Shown here: positions 1 through 11,802 of the stretch, one piece after another
Layout: every line of letters begins with the position of its first letter
How positions within the stretch are numbered: position 1 is the first letter of the stretch
Assembly (NCBI GenBank): GCA_012861695.1
Contig: JAAOOA010000177.1
Coordinates: 248,001 to 312,000, forward strand
DNA from: Trematomus loennbergii
Lineage: Eukaryota > Chordata > Actinopteri > Perciformes > Nototheniidae
DNA: 64,000 nucleotides
Direction of reading: 5' to 3'
Position numbers and translations under genes: made by a program
The notes under the pieces: generated by a model
Seen by the model: the letters and a program-made list of their open reading frames with translations, nothing else
Databases searched by the model: none
Told to the model about the DNA's origin: nothing

Positions 1-1521
1 TCTCCTGCTGATGTTCAGGTGTATATCAGTATGTAGTGTCTCTTTAAAGAGTCCTCTCCTGCTGATGTTCAGGTGTATATCAGTATGTAGTGTCTCTCTT
101 TAAAGAGTCCTCTCCTGCTGATGTTCAGGTGTATATCAGTATGTAGTCTCTCTACTTTAAAGAGTCCTCTCCTGCTGATGTTCAGGTGTATATCAGTATG
201 TAGTATCTCTACTTTAAAGAGTCCTCTCCTGCTGATGTTCAGGTGTATATCAGTATGTAGTGTCTCTACTTAAAGAGTCCTCTCCTGCTGATGTTCAGGT
301 GTATATCAGTATGTAGTGTCTCTACTTTAAAGAGTCCTCTCCTGCTGATGTTCAGGTGTATATCAGTATGTAGTGTCTCTACTTTAAATAGTCCTCTCCT
401 GCTGATGTTCAGGTGTATATCAGTATGTAGTGTCTCTACTTTAAAGAGTCCTCTCCTGCTGATGTTCAGGTGTATATCAGTATGTAGTGTCCCTACTTTA
501 AAGAGTCCTCTCCTGCTGATGTTCAGGTGTATATCAGTATGTAGTGTCTCTACTTTAAAGAGTCCTCTCCTGCTGATGTTCAGGTGTATATCAGTATGTA
601 GTGTCTCTACTTTAAAGAGTCCTCTCCTGCTGATGTTCAGGTGTATATCAGTATGTAGTGTCTCTACTTTAAAGAGTCCTCTCCTGCTGATGTTCAGGTG
701 TATATCAGTATGTAGTGTCTATACTTTAAAGAGTCCTCTCCTGCTGATGTTCAGGTGTATATCAGTATGTAGTGTCTATACTTTAAAGAGTCCTCTCCTG
801 CTGATGTTCAGGTGTATATCAGTATGTAGTGTCTCTCCTTTAAAGAGTCCTCTCCTGCTGATGTTCAGGTGTATATCAGTATGTAGTGTCTCTACTTTAA
901 AGAGTCCTCTCCTGCTGATGTTCAGGTGTATATCAGTATGTAGTATCTCTACTTTAAAGAGTCCTCTCCTGCTGATGTTCAGGTGTATATCAGTATGTAG
1001 TGTCTCTACTATAAGAGTCCTCTCCTGCTGATGTTCAGGTGTATATCAGTATGTAGTGTCTCTACTTTAAAGAGTCCTCTCCTGCTGATGTTCAGGTGTA
1101 TATCAGTATGTAGTGTCTCTACTTTAAATAGTCCTCTCCTGCTGATGTTCAGGTGTATATCAGTATGTAGTGTCTCTACTTTAAAGAGTCCTCTCCTGCT
1201 GATGTTCAGGTGTATATCAGTATGTAGTGTCCCTACTTTAAAGAGTCCTCTCCTGCTGATGTTCAGGTGTATATCAGTATGTAGTGTCTCTACTTTAAAG
1301 AGTCCTCTCCTGCTGATGTTCAGGTGATATCAGTATGTAGTGTTTCTACTTTAAAGAGTCCTCTCCTGCTGATGTTCAGGTGTATATCAGTATGTAGTGG
1401 TCTCTACTTTAAAGAGTCCTCTCCTGCTGATGTTCAGGTGTATATCAGTATGTAGTGTCTCTACTTTAAAGAGTCCTCTCCTGCTGATGTTCAGGTGTAT
1501 ATCAGTATGTAGTGTCTCTAC
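1..1521. repeat. 57-bp minisatellite array 1
   Basis: About 27 tandem units of 57 bp, each containing atgttcaggtgtatatcag followed by tagtgtctctactttaaag. The array runs off the left edge of the window. Because 57 is a multiple of three, frames stay open for hundreds of bases (repeating MFRCISVCS...LKSPLLL), but this comes from periodicity and is not evidence of a gene. Several units carry indels or point variants, so this array is more diverged than the related array at 51037-54571. A set of variant units recurs 740 bp apart, showing block duplication. The last unit merges into a transposon tail at 1522. Confidence 0.97.
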
Positions 1522-1830
1522 TGGGACATGTCTCCATGCTTTAATGTTCAAAAAGCTCTTTCTCATACTGCCTGTGCTGCAGCACCTCTTTTCACCCTCT
1601 GTCTGAAACCAGAGCCCAGTCTGCTCTGATTGGTTAGCTGGCCTGCCGTGTTGTGATTGATCAACCGCTTAGAGATGTCCCGCGCCTTAGCCTATCACGT
1701 ACAATGTGTTGGAGCGCTTTGAATACAAGTGTCAGCTAAGTTAAATGTAATGTAATGAAACTCCCTCAGGAGGGAACACAGGGAGTTTGCCTTTGCAGAC
1801 TATTTACAAGCACTACAACCTATATAACAT
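1522..1830 (+). mobile_element. Transposon tail next to minisatellite array 1
   Basis: This non-tandem sequence continues directly from the last 57-bp unit (gggacatgtctccatgc) and is repeated at 54572-55017. It includes the stretch 'gctctgattggttagctgg'. It resembles a miniature DNA transposon common in fish that ends in a gcataatagg...ctttaa motif; that motif is visible in the other copy but not here. The 57-bp unit therefore probably arose by amplifying an internal piece of this element. The family assignment is from memory. Confidence 0.6.
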
Positions 1831-3359
1831 AAGTTCTCTTTTGATGTTAAAAAAGTATTGTTCTTCCATAACATTTTGATTACTAACATGTCTTTGTTCA
1901 TGCTGTCAGAGGGAACAGTAAAGTTGACAGTCGTGGCCATCAGCAGAGTGTTACTCTGGTTCATAGCTTTGTAATAAAGCCAGGACTGATACAACTAAAG
2001 ATAACATTTGCAGTACTATATATTCAGGTATACTTCAAGACCTAATGTTAGAGCAAATAAAACATCCGAACAAGTATTTATGTTAGAGAGAAGCTGTGCT
2101 AAATACATGATTTGCCTGCTTCTCATATCGACAGCGCTGCCGTAGGCCGACTTGGACCGACTTACTCCTCCAAGTAGATGAATCACCCTTGTCTGCAAAC
2201 GGAGCACACAGATCGATTTGTTTCCTTCTTATAATACAAGTGGGATAGTTTTTGAACACTACCATACTCCGCTTGTGTTGAATGTGATCTCATCCCTACT
2301 ACTGTACAGATGAAAGGAGTGTGAGAGCAGAAGTTTCCTCGCTGAGGGATTCTGTTCCTCTCTCCTGTAGTTCAGGGACTTGGTACCAAAGATGTAGCTG
2401 TACAGTAGACGTCAGGACATCACCTATTGATTTTTGGAGTACCACTTTGAATCCTCAAGTTAAGTTTGGTCTTTCAGACCATTGTTTTAAGTTTCATGTT
2501 AACGCAGCATTAATACACTTCATACAATCATGATGGAGCAACATTATCATTTCAATGTACTCTTGTTTCTGGCCACCTGATGAATGCAGTTCCAGGTTCA
2601 GCTGAATGGATTTTGAAGTACAGTAGCATCATTTATAAACTAATAACAATATAAATAAAGCTCACTTGTGTAAGTGAAAAACACTTAATTGTCCTCGTAA
2701 GGAAATGTGTTTTGGACTCTGTCCTGCAAAATAAATCTCACTTCTGTGGTTAGAAGCCAATGCAGTATCATAAACAATGTCTGTTTGTTCGTTTGGCTTA
2801 TTGAAAAGCTAATATACCTGCAGGATTCTTGTTTTTTTTAAAGCACTAATTGTGAGTGGCTTTGAACTAAATTGTCAGCTAAATACAACCACATAATAAT
2901 TGTTCTATAAGTATATATACATGTTTTATTTTCTCAGCACTACTGTCCAGTATGGCAACAGTGAGAGCTCGTGTGGGTTATTACACCTTGCAATAACAAG
3001 CTCAGTGATTCACCGCAGCATCCCGATGCAGATATACATTATTGATCCTTGTCTGGCAGAGACATTAAAGATATGAGACTTCATATCATTCTGTGTGAGT
3101 GTTTACAGTGCGGCATCATAAAGTTGAGCCTGTGACCGCAGAGAACGCTGCTCTGATGATCCTGCTCTCAGTGCTACAGCTCCGGTTCACAGGTGTCATC
3201 CCGCTGCTAAGTGCTCCAAAGAGCCATGCAATATCATCTTTGGCCCACACGTTTTCTAACAGCCCTGAGCGAGCTGAGCTGAATGTGTTTTATTGACGGT
3301 TTAAGATCCTTGATTAAGGCCGAGTGTAGCCGCTCCTATACAACAGCACGACAGCTCCA
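1831..3359. other. Upstream DNA, no gene recognised
   Basis: AT-rich, apparently single-copy DNA upstream of dpp10. I see no exon-like frame, RNA gene or complete mobile element. Distal dpp10 regulatory sequence could lie here, but nothing in the sequence shows it. Confidence 0.5.
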
Positions 3360-3367
3360 GCTAAAGC

Positions 3368-3869
3368 CAGAGGTGGTAGAAGTACTCAGATCTTGTACTT
3401 AAGTAAAAGTAGAAGTACAAAGTGTAGGAATACTCTGTTACCATGAAAAGTCCTGCATTCAAAATGTTACTCAAGTAAACAAAAGTATTAGCATCAAAAT
3501 ATAGTGAAAGTAGCGACAGTAAAAGTATTCATTGTGCAGATTGGTCCATTTCAGAATAATATATATGATATGTTTTATAAAGATTGATCATTAAAGTGTT
3601 CTCAAAGCTGGTAAAGGTGCAGCTAATTTTAATGACTTTCTATACTGCAGGGTAGCTTGTGAATTTACTCCAGGTGGAACTTGTTTGATTGATTATATTT
3701 AACATCGTTAATTCAAATCTGCAAAGTGACTAAATATTTTAAATAAATGTAGTGGAGTAAAAGTATACTTTTTACCTCTGTATTGTACTGTCGTAGTGTA
3801 AATTAGTACCTCAACATTGTACATAAGTACAGTACTTGAGTAAATGTACTTAGTTACTTTACACCACTG
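3368..3869 (+). mobile_element. hAT-type miniature element (cagaggtgg family), complete
   Basis: It starts cagaggtggtagaagtactc and ends tagttactttacaccactg, which are imperfect terminal inverted repeats. The 8-bp flanks are gctaaagc (3360-3367) and tctgaagc (3870-3877), matching at 6 of 8 positions, consistent with an old 8-bp hAT target duplication. The body is rich in repeats of 'aagtaaaagtac' type. No transposase frame. Other copies lie at 22516, 27138, 28278 and 34967. Confidence 0.8.
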
Positions 3870-3920
3870 TCTGAAGCAGGCTGTGGCCGGTGTTTAGGGC
3901 TCTGCTGTTTGTGCTGTCAG

Positions 3921-3998
3921 CCCCACGGACAGCTCCTCGGCTCCACGGACAGCTCCTCGGCTCCACGGACAGCTCCTCGGCTCCACGGACAGCTCCTC
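3921..3998. repeat. 20-bp tandem repeat, four copies
   Basis: Four head-to-tail copies of a 20-bp GC-rich unit (ctccacggacagctcctcgg); the first copy has one change and the last is two bases short. It lies about 1 kb upstream of the dpp10 start codon. Both strands stay open across it, but I see no gene. Confidence 0.95.
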
Positions 3999-4317
3999 CC
4001 GCTGCAGCTCCGAGGCTGCGCGTGAAGGGGGATTCAGCATGCATTAACAAAACAGTCACACCCCTTGTGCACAGACATGCTCCACAGAGGAACTGTCCAT
4101 ACTGCACTCATCGTGTGTGTTTTTATAGACTGATTATTATTTTGTAATCCTGAGACTGGATGACTAACGAGAGGGCTATTTTCTTTATAAGCGATGCTTT
4201 CTGCCCTCCTGCTTAAACTCATGTTGGTTTGATTGTCGGTGTCATTAATTGTGAGTATTAATATTGAACTCGGGGATTTAAACAAATAATAATAAACGTT
4301 ACATGGTATTTAGCTGA

Positions 4318-4475
4318 GGCTTATATCCACTTGCATACACTTTAGTACCGTAGACATGCAATTGGAGGTGTAGTATCTTGCCCAAGGACACTTCGACACT
4401 GCAGGGGCTGGGATCGAACCACCAACCCTCTGATTGGTTGATCAGCCAATTTATCCATCTTAGCCACAGACAGTC
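4318..4475 (-). mobile_element. tRNA-derived SINE fragment
   Basis: Read on the minus strand it contains ggttcgatcccagcccctg, a tRNA-like B box, followed by the gtgtccttgggcaagatac motif typical of fish SINEs. The ends are not sharp. It sits roughly 0.5 kb upstream of the dpp10 start codon, so it may touch the promoter region. Confidence 0.7.
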
Positions 4476-4956
4476 AGTATTGTGAATGTCTTTCCAGTAA
4501 ATGTAACCCCCACCCTCTCGGGATCACAAGACCACTTGTACACCCCCCCCCTTCCTCCTGCCCCTCCTCCTCTCCTTTCGGGCTATATCCTCCCGCCCTC
4601 CCAAACAGCAGCATCACTGAGAGCAGACAGGGGATTGAGAGAGTTACCGAGCCCACCCCTTCCTCACTGGTGTCGGAGGGAAAGATGTGAGAACACTTCG
4701 GCACTCGGTTCGGTAACGAGCGTGTTCGGAACTCTCCTCCCTCCCGGCCGGGGCTGATGTGAACACACAGCCTGGGTTGGCTCCTCGTCAGAGAGCTCGC
4801 ACATCTCCGCGCGTGACGGCTCCGTCCCCCTCACTCTCCTCTTTAAGATTCCGCAGTTTGACAAGACGCCGCATCCTCGCCTCTCCTGACTTTCACGGGA
4901 ATCCGGTGTCTCTTCTGTTCGGATTCAACCAAGTTTAATCAAACAGGGAGTTTACC
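4476..4956 (+). promoter_or_regulatory. dpp10 promoter region and 5' untranslated region
   Basis: CpG-containing, pyrimidine-rich sequence directly upstream of the dpp10 start codon, contrasting with the AT-rich surroundings. No convincing TATA box, so a CpG-type promoter is likely; the transcription start cannot be placed. Two minimal start-stop pairs, ATG immediately followed by TGA, occur at 4685-4690 and 4757-4762. If transcribed, each would act as a one-codon upstream frame. A run of nine C bases lies near 4543. Confidence 0.6.
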
Positions 4957-5013
4957 ATGACAGCCACCAAGGAGCAGCCGAACCAGAGGCAGAACCAGCC
5001 GCAGCAGGATGAG
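4957..5013 (+). CDS. dpp10: dpp10 exon 1 coding part (cytoplasmic N-terminus)
   Basis: Nineteen codons beginning MTATKEQPNQ and ending QQDE, then a donor GT at 5014 (gag|gtgggc). The ATG has A at -3 (ttaccATGa). The exon ends in phase 0 and joins [12 protein letters not shown] of exon 2. This matches the architecture of mammalian DPP10 and DPP6 forms that start MTA/MTT and are rich in Q, P and E. In the family this segment is the intracellular tail of a type II membrane protein, encoded by one of several alternative first exons, and it tunes Kv4 channel gating. The paralogue DPP6 has a similar short first exon, so the DPP10 call rests on exons 2 and 3. A cDNA could reveal further first exons in intron 1; I found none. 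Confidence 0.85.
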
Positions 5014-5639
5014 GTGGGCACCGGCTTTTCTTTGCTCTCCATTTCTCCCACTTTACCCGCGCGCATTAAACTCTCTGCAAGGTCAGACCATTAATCAACG
5101 TGTGGCTTCATCTGTATGCTTTACCGGCAGCATGCAGGCGGCTCTGCCCGCAGACATGAAGTGTCCATCAGCCTCAATGTTAGTGAGAGGCGGATTTAAC
5201 CTGGGCTTCCTCTGTAGAAACAATCAAGACGCTCTCAGCCGCGCGTGGAGCTCATTCAGCTGTCAGGGGGATGTTGAATGCCGTGGGCACATGCACAGTG
5301 TGTCTGTAGAGGGGGGGGGGGGCACATTGTCATTCAGCCGCTGCCTCCTGTCAGCTGCCCGCGACACCTTGCAAGAGAACAGTGGTGGAGATTGAGTCTG
5401 TAAGAGGGGAGAACACACACTGTGTCCCAGATACACACACTCCATATCCGGCTCCAGGCTGCCGTTACACTGCAGGGGTTAAATGTTCCTGAGCACCTTT
5501 ACACAGGAGGTGTCACGCACTGCATCGTTATGTCATTTTTGGGTTTTCTTTCAAGATGTATTTATTTAATTGATACATTTGCATAAAAAAACTGGGACCT
5601 TGACTTTAACTAAATGTTTTATCTCCACAGATATATAAA

Positions 5640-5731
5640 ATATAATAATACTTAAAACTGTAGTTTTGCTTATGTGAAATGTGTTGATATATACATTTAA
5701 TTAAAGTCAATTTCACAGTTTTTTCAGTGTG
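5640..5731 (+). repeat. Dispersed repeat fragment ending in ttttttcagtg
   Basis: Shares 'tatgtgaaatgtgttga', 'ttaattaaagtcaa' and the ending cagttttttcagtg with segments at 26605, 44400 and 47440. Probably the end of one miniature transposon family; the class is unknown. Confidence 0.5.
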
Positions 5732-7515
5732 GCTAGCTTAGCCTTTATTAGAGTGACTGATTTCAGAGGTTGATAGAGGGGCGTAAAGGCACCCAGGCCG
5801 GGTCTGAGTGCATGTGCCTATCAAGTGTTCTTCGCTGCGGCCTCCATGCTTTTTCAAGCCTTTACTGGGAATCAGAGTCTTTGCCAGATCTGGCGTGTGC
5901 AACTTGACAATCACGCGTCTTTGTATGGCCAAACAGCCGAGCCTCTATCACCATCAGTTATCGATTTCTCTCTCCAAATGTCCACAGTGCTCCTGCAGGC
6001 TCATGTAACCCCCGCTCAGTCAATGCACTTTTCTATTACACCTATAACTAATTATATGTTGCACTGTGGAGCTCCCTCTGAGAGATTGCTAAATATATTT
6101 GCTCTTAATTGAATTTAGCCCTGTAGCCCTATTATTCTAAGAAATCAAAACCGCGGCCTCATAATTGGGTTTCTGTGCCTGGAATATTAGAAGGCCTCAT
6201 GGGATGTGGTAGAAATGTGATATCTCACAGCTTCCTATCCACTCTGCTGCTCAGTGGCCTTCAGGCCGTTTAAAAGTCATGTTGTGGATTGTTTGGTGTG
6301 AGCATTGACTTAATTAGTGAAGCTGCTGTATCTCACAGCTGTGAGGCGATGCTAATGGAGCCTGCTGTGGCTGCACACATCATAACTGTTTCATACTTTT
6401 ACCAATGCTCATTATTGGATTCAATAATCTCATGTGTCTGCAAAACAGCTGCAGGACATCATTAAGACTTCGATTTTTTAAGAGTTTTAGTGCATTCCTG
6501 TTAGAGTCGATTAGAAAAATGAAAATCGAAACACTTAAAGCCAGATGATTGAGGTATTTGTTGCTGTAAATGGCTAAAGCCAACTGTTCACGCTCTAAAA
6601 GCTGCAGTAAATGTTTGATCATCCTATGTCGGGCAGTCACTCAAAGTTATTGCGTAAGATTTATGCAGCAGGCCGGCATTACGTTTGCAAGCGCCGGGCA
6701 TGAGAGTGCCTTCAGAGCCAGAGCTATTACTGTCAGCCCACAGCGACACACGGCTCTCTAGCAGCCTCTCAACAGGGTTACTCTTCATCAAAGTTGCATG
6801 ACGATGCTGAGGGAATGACAAAAGCGGGAAACATAGAGGGATCTTTAAATAATAGGTGGAGCCCTGAGCTGTTCTACAACACTAATTGTACCGTGGATGA
6901 TTAGTAAGGTCCATTGTTGTAGGAAGCCTTATTGTTTGTGGTTTAGTCAGTGAAGCTAGAAGTGACTATATCCTGGCATACTAATGTGTTAATGTGAACC
7001 AATCCATAACCCCGAAAGTTTCAGTTTTTTGTATTGTTGGCTCAATATATAACTATGATGGCAACTTGTTGGAGAAACCAGCACTTTTGAAAATGGTCAA
7101 CCTTTTACATAACTTTCAACATGCATGTAGCATGTGAGTGATCACTGAGAAAGAATACTCAGCAAACCTGTACTTGAAATACAAATGTGTTAACCAACAT
7201 GAAAGCAAGACACCGATTAAAATGCTATAACCCTATAAACTATAAATAAACCCTATAAACCCTATAACTGGACTCATTGAAACATATTGGATGTTTGCAT
7301 TCAATATTTAAAATAAATCCTAGATACATACATTTTTGGTAAACCTATAAATTATCTGGGACATATTTTAATAGTTTGTGACAAAAAAGGCAGAGATCCT
7401 ACATATGGTGACATCGGTGAGGTTTTGATGTAGCTGTCAGTAACTAGGGGCGACAGCATCATATTCCAGCCAATATTCTTTTTGCCAGTGAAGTGCTAAA
7501 ACTAACCTTTACTCA

Positions 7516-7634
7516 AGTATTTTTGGTCAGATTATGTCACCAACTTCTCTGAGAAAATCCAGGGTGTACAGGTGTTGCCTGTACACTCTGGATTTTCTCA
7601 GAGAGGTTGGTGACATAATCTGACCAAAAATACT
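7516..7634. repeat. 57-nt inverted repeat with a 5-nt loop
   Basis: Arms 7516-7572 and 7578-7634 are reverse complements with two mismatches, separated only by tgttg. The top arm begins agtatttttggtcagattat. RNA from either strand would fold into one long hairpin. It could be a tiny foldback transposon, a replication-born palindrome or a hairpin RNA precursor. No obvious target duplication was seen. Confidence 0.95.
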
Positions 7635-8212
7635 ACAGGCAGTGCTACATACTTTCTGAGGAAGACAGGTTTTGGTTGTTGAGTTGCATTGTGGGTAATG
7701 TGGGTGTAAGATATTGAGAAGGATGAGGTACGCTCGGAATAAAATATCTCTGGGTGGTCTGCTGCATTGAATTTGAATTCTTATCTTAAACTCTTGGTCG
7801 TGACTGTTGATGTAACAGGAGTAGAAGCTGAATCAGAGAGGTACTCGTTCATATGCTGTCGAGAATCAACGGCTAGACTGGTTCCTCTTCAGTGAGCTCC
7901 TCTCAGCCTCCAGAGGATACACGAGTCTGATCAGCACATGTTGATTTGATTGTCCTAACAACATGTAGCAATGGATCGCAACACAGAGTCAGAATGAAGA
8001 TCCAGTTTATCACCAAGCTTAACAAATGGAATTTGCTTTGTATTTAAGTTGCACAAAAATGGAATAAACATAGAAATATTAAAAAAGTTAAGTCAGACAA
8101 CTCACGTGTTTCTTTATATGTTTATTAAAAGCACATATAGTTTGAGTTTGGCGTCTAGGCTCGGGCCTACAGGTGGATGCTGGGATGGAGCTTGGGTGGG
8201 GGGGGCAGGCGA

Positions 8213-8414
8213 GCAGCAGCAACATGAAACACAGCAGCAGCAACGTGAACACAGCAGAAGCAGCAACGTGAACACAGCAGAAGCAGCAACGTGAACACAG
8301 CAGCAGCAGCAACGTGAACACAGCAGCAGCAGCAGCAACGTGAACAGCAGCAGCAGCAGCAACGTGAACACAGCAGCAGCAGCAGCAACGTGAACACAGC
8401 AGAAGGGCACGAAC

Positions 8415-8481
<67 letters not shown>
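8213..8481. repeat. CAG-rich tandem repeat with a pure (CAG)22 tract
   Basis: From 8213 to about 8412, short CAG runs alternate with aacgtgaaca spacers, forming an irregular minisatellite of roughly 20-24 bp. From 8416 to 8481 there are 22 uninterrupted CAG triplets. It lies in dpp10 intron 1 with CAG on the sense strand. Minus-strand frames of up to about 160 codons (Ala, Leu or Cys runs) result from the triplet repeat and are not supported as protein. Confidence 0.97.
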
Positions 8482-8486
<5 letters not shown>

Positions 8487-11342
8487 CGAGGCAGAGGCAG
8501 GAAGACCTGGCAGCTTAAATAGAGCAGCATGTTTAGGAGAATGTGTTTGGTTGGTTGTAAGAGGGACGAGGTGCGTCACGTGTTAATGTATCATTGGTGC
8601 TCGAGCTGACTGCCTGAACTAGCTCACAGGATCGCCCCATTTATGTTAAAAACTATAATAAAGAACTATATATAATACAGAAAAGTGCAACAAACAAGAG
8701 CTGTGCCGTTATTAAAGAAGTAGCATTGAACAGACATTTGCTAAATGTACAGAGGAATGTGTGATGAGGAATGGCTCACATGATTTTCATTGGAGGGAAG
8801 AACAGTCCGGGGGGTCCCACTATTGGTCGATGAGGCCATGAGCTATTGACATGTTTAACATATGAACACACACACCAATAGGTACATGAAGGAATCTAAT
8901 GTATGCCAGTGATTTGGATGAATGGCTTCCTGCTGGTAAACCTGTCTGCTCACAGCTCCCAGGTTCTTGGTGCTAGTCTTTCTTTCACGGCTCACACTGG
9001 TTTGTGGAGAACAGTTCTTCATGTGTGTCCATGTGCAGGAGTACTTGTTATATTTATATTGTGACGCTATTACTTACTGTTGGCCATTTATACACACTAA
9101 TGTCTAATTGTACCAACTGTTCATGTAAGTTGGTTTCTAGTGGCAGACTCTCTGAGCTGTATGAAGAGACGGTTAGTCAAGTTTCAAATGAGATGCTTTT
9201 GTTCATATTAAACAGCAAACAGCCTCCTCAACGTTTATAGCTCTATTCATGTAGTCATTTAGCTAACATAGGGGACCCCCCCCCCCCTTTAAATGCCTGT
9301 TATACACTGTTAATTTCCTGTTATTGGGGAGAGTAGTGAGTCCCGCATGTGAGGTTTAGGTTAGTTAATGTGGATGTTTTGTTCCCCTTTCCTTTAGAAA
9401 CACTGTTCCAGGCCACACAATGTTACATTGGGAATAGTTCCTGTGCACCTGGATATAAAGTGAAGTTCTTAATGAACCCTTAGAAAGGATATCCTTCTGT
9501 GTTCAGACTAATCACCATGTAGTGTTCATATCCTAAACACTGAAGCCTTATCTACTGTACATGTGTCAGCCCTGTGACAGACTGGCATCTATACAGATAC
9601 ACATGTTATGGACAATCAATGAATCATTAAACACCCTGATAAAGTCACCCAACACTCACGCTGTTCTTTTTTGGCACCACCTAACATTTGTTGACATCTT
9701 CCTGGTGCCATATTTTTTTTATATACATTTATACTATAATATTTGTCATTGGATTGTCAATGTTGTAATTGTTTTATATATACAGGACATTGATGTCTGT
9801 GTGTCCTGGGAGAGGTATACGTCCTCTGTTACCCAGCATGATATTTATAACCTTAATAACGTTTTTCTACATTCTTTGCAAGTTTTTTCCTCGTCACTGC
9901 ATTGGCTCTAAGAAAAGAGGGTGTCGTATACACACTGAAAAGCCCTCTGTGTAGTTTGTGATATTGGACTGAATAAATAATGTTTAATTGGAGTGATTGA
10001 TGAATACAATTATAAAAAAAACTTAGAAGCAGGCTTTAAGATAAAGTTGATGTTGACTGTTTCTCTTGATATACTCAAAGAGAGTACGTACATAACTTCA
10101 GTTTGGAAAATCTAGATGCGAGCTGGAATACTCCTGGCAGTGAAACCTTACAGTGGACCAGCCCTTCTTTATTTTCACTATCAGAAAAAGCTGAGACTGT
10201 TTGGAGTTTGACCTCTCTGCAGTCATCGGGGGGAATAGACCACCTGGTTAGACAGGGCAGTCTCTTTGCTTTGTTAATGGAGCTGTTGTTGTCTCTGCTT
10301 GGGACAAAAGGCAAGTGGTAGGAGAAATGGATACCTGCCTTACTGTGAGTTAGAGTCACTGCTCTGATCCTCTGCCCCGGGATGCTGTAATTCACACTAA
10401 TGGAGAAAATGTCCTGGATACTGCTGCTGCTTCACAGTGGCTTCAGAGAGGGAGAGGGGGAGGAAAGGAGAGCAGATAAAGACAGGCTTTAATATGATGA
10501 CAATGGAAGGGTATAGAAAGAAAGTAGGAAAGGTAAAGAGAGGAAAGTATACGGGTGTAAATGACCAATTGATCGAGAGGATCAGGATGAAGAGGATGAT
10601 GGGAGGGCAAAATGAAGTGGGCTGCAGAGGTGTGAGGTGAAGATGGTTTGAGTCACACAGAGAGGGGAGGGTGAGGCATGGACACACATGAAGCACAGGT
10701 TTTAGTAGCTATATCTACAAAAAGTCAATATTGTGCCAAACTAAATGGGAGCTTTCCTGATGCTGTGCTTACGGGCAAGGTCGAGAATGTTTACCTTCGG
10801 TTTATTCCCATTTTATGTGAGTAAAGGGGCAAATACAACATTTGCTCACAGTGGTAAAACACATTTCCATCTTTGCATATTGCAGAGTTCAACTTTGGTG
10901 AATTTAGACCTGCAGACATTTCAGCCTCGACCAACAGCAAAAGATTTGAAGTTGACCCCACTTTGCACGGACCACATTCAGCAATCCTTGGCAAGCAATG
11001 CATTAGATGGAGCTGTTCAAACATCGATCATGATTCTGATTCTGGTACTGCATTGCTAATTCTAGCTTCAAATGTTTTCAGAAATGCATTATATTGTTCT
11101 ATTTAGCTGTAAAATGTGGACGTGTGTGACCCAGCCGCCATGTTTGCCTGCAATAACTGATTAATCTGGCAACTTTGGGGCAGCCAAAAGCTGTGATCAC
11201 AACCGTTTATATTGCGAGATACATCTGCAGTTATTTTCATTTGTGGATTGGACAGTTTAAAAAAAGTTATTTTGCTGAGTCCAGTCTGGAGACAGCGCTG
11301 TTCTTTACTTATAAGGACATTTACATGAGATACTGTAGATCA

Positions 11343-11690
11343 GATTTTTTTTTAAATGTTGAAGTTAAAAGCATCAATCTGGTGCACTTTGAGAGCAACA
11401 TGAAGAGATCTATGGATACATCTCTCAACACCCATATGAAACAGAACTCTAAGCAGATTTTCTTTTTCTTTATGGATATTTTACAAATCACTCCCCTTTC
11501 AAACTGTATTCTTGTTTATTAATAACAACTTTTTTACTGTCATATAGTATTTTATACCTGTTTACTTTATTCTCTTATTTTTTATAACTATAATGATCAT
11601 ATAAAGATGTGCCTTTACCTCACTGGTTGGAGAAAAAGCTTCTTATATTCGTTAGCATAGCTAGCTAACCAGATGCTAATAACAACAAAG
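11343..11690 (+). mobile_element. Fragment related to the hAT element at 11803
   Basis: Shares long near-identical stretches with 12039-12500, for example 'gaagagatctatggata' and 'cagctagctaaccagatgctaa'-type sequence. It has no recognisable ends of its own, so it is a truncated copy of the family whose complete member begins at 11803. Confidence 0.7.
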
Positions 11691-11802
11691 TTATTGACTG
11701 TATGATCAGTATGTCAGATGAGCAGATCACCACTGGGCTTTCAACTAAAGACACAGACACGCAAAAACTGCGGCATGTGAACGGCCCCTTATGGGTACTG
11801 AC

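Noticed and set aside
1..1521. CRISPR-like or protein-coding interpretation of the 57-bp array
   Set aside because: There are no unique spacers between units and the repeat is continuous, so it is a minisatellite; the long frame only reflects a period divisible by three.
5009..5395. 128-codon + strand frame starting inside dpp10 exon 1 (MRWAPAFLC)
   Set aside because: It is in a different frame from the conserved MTATKEQ peptide and reads through the exon 1 donor into intron 1; no family resemblance.
8088..8579. Frames of 105-163 codons on the minus strand with Cys, Ala or Leu runs
   Set aside because: They are direct translations of the CAG repeat in three frames, without any domain or splice context.
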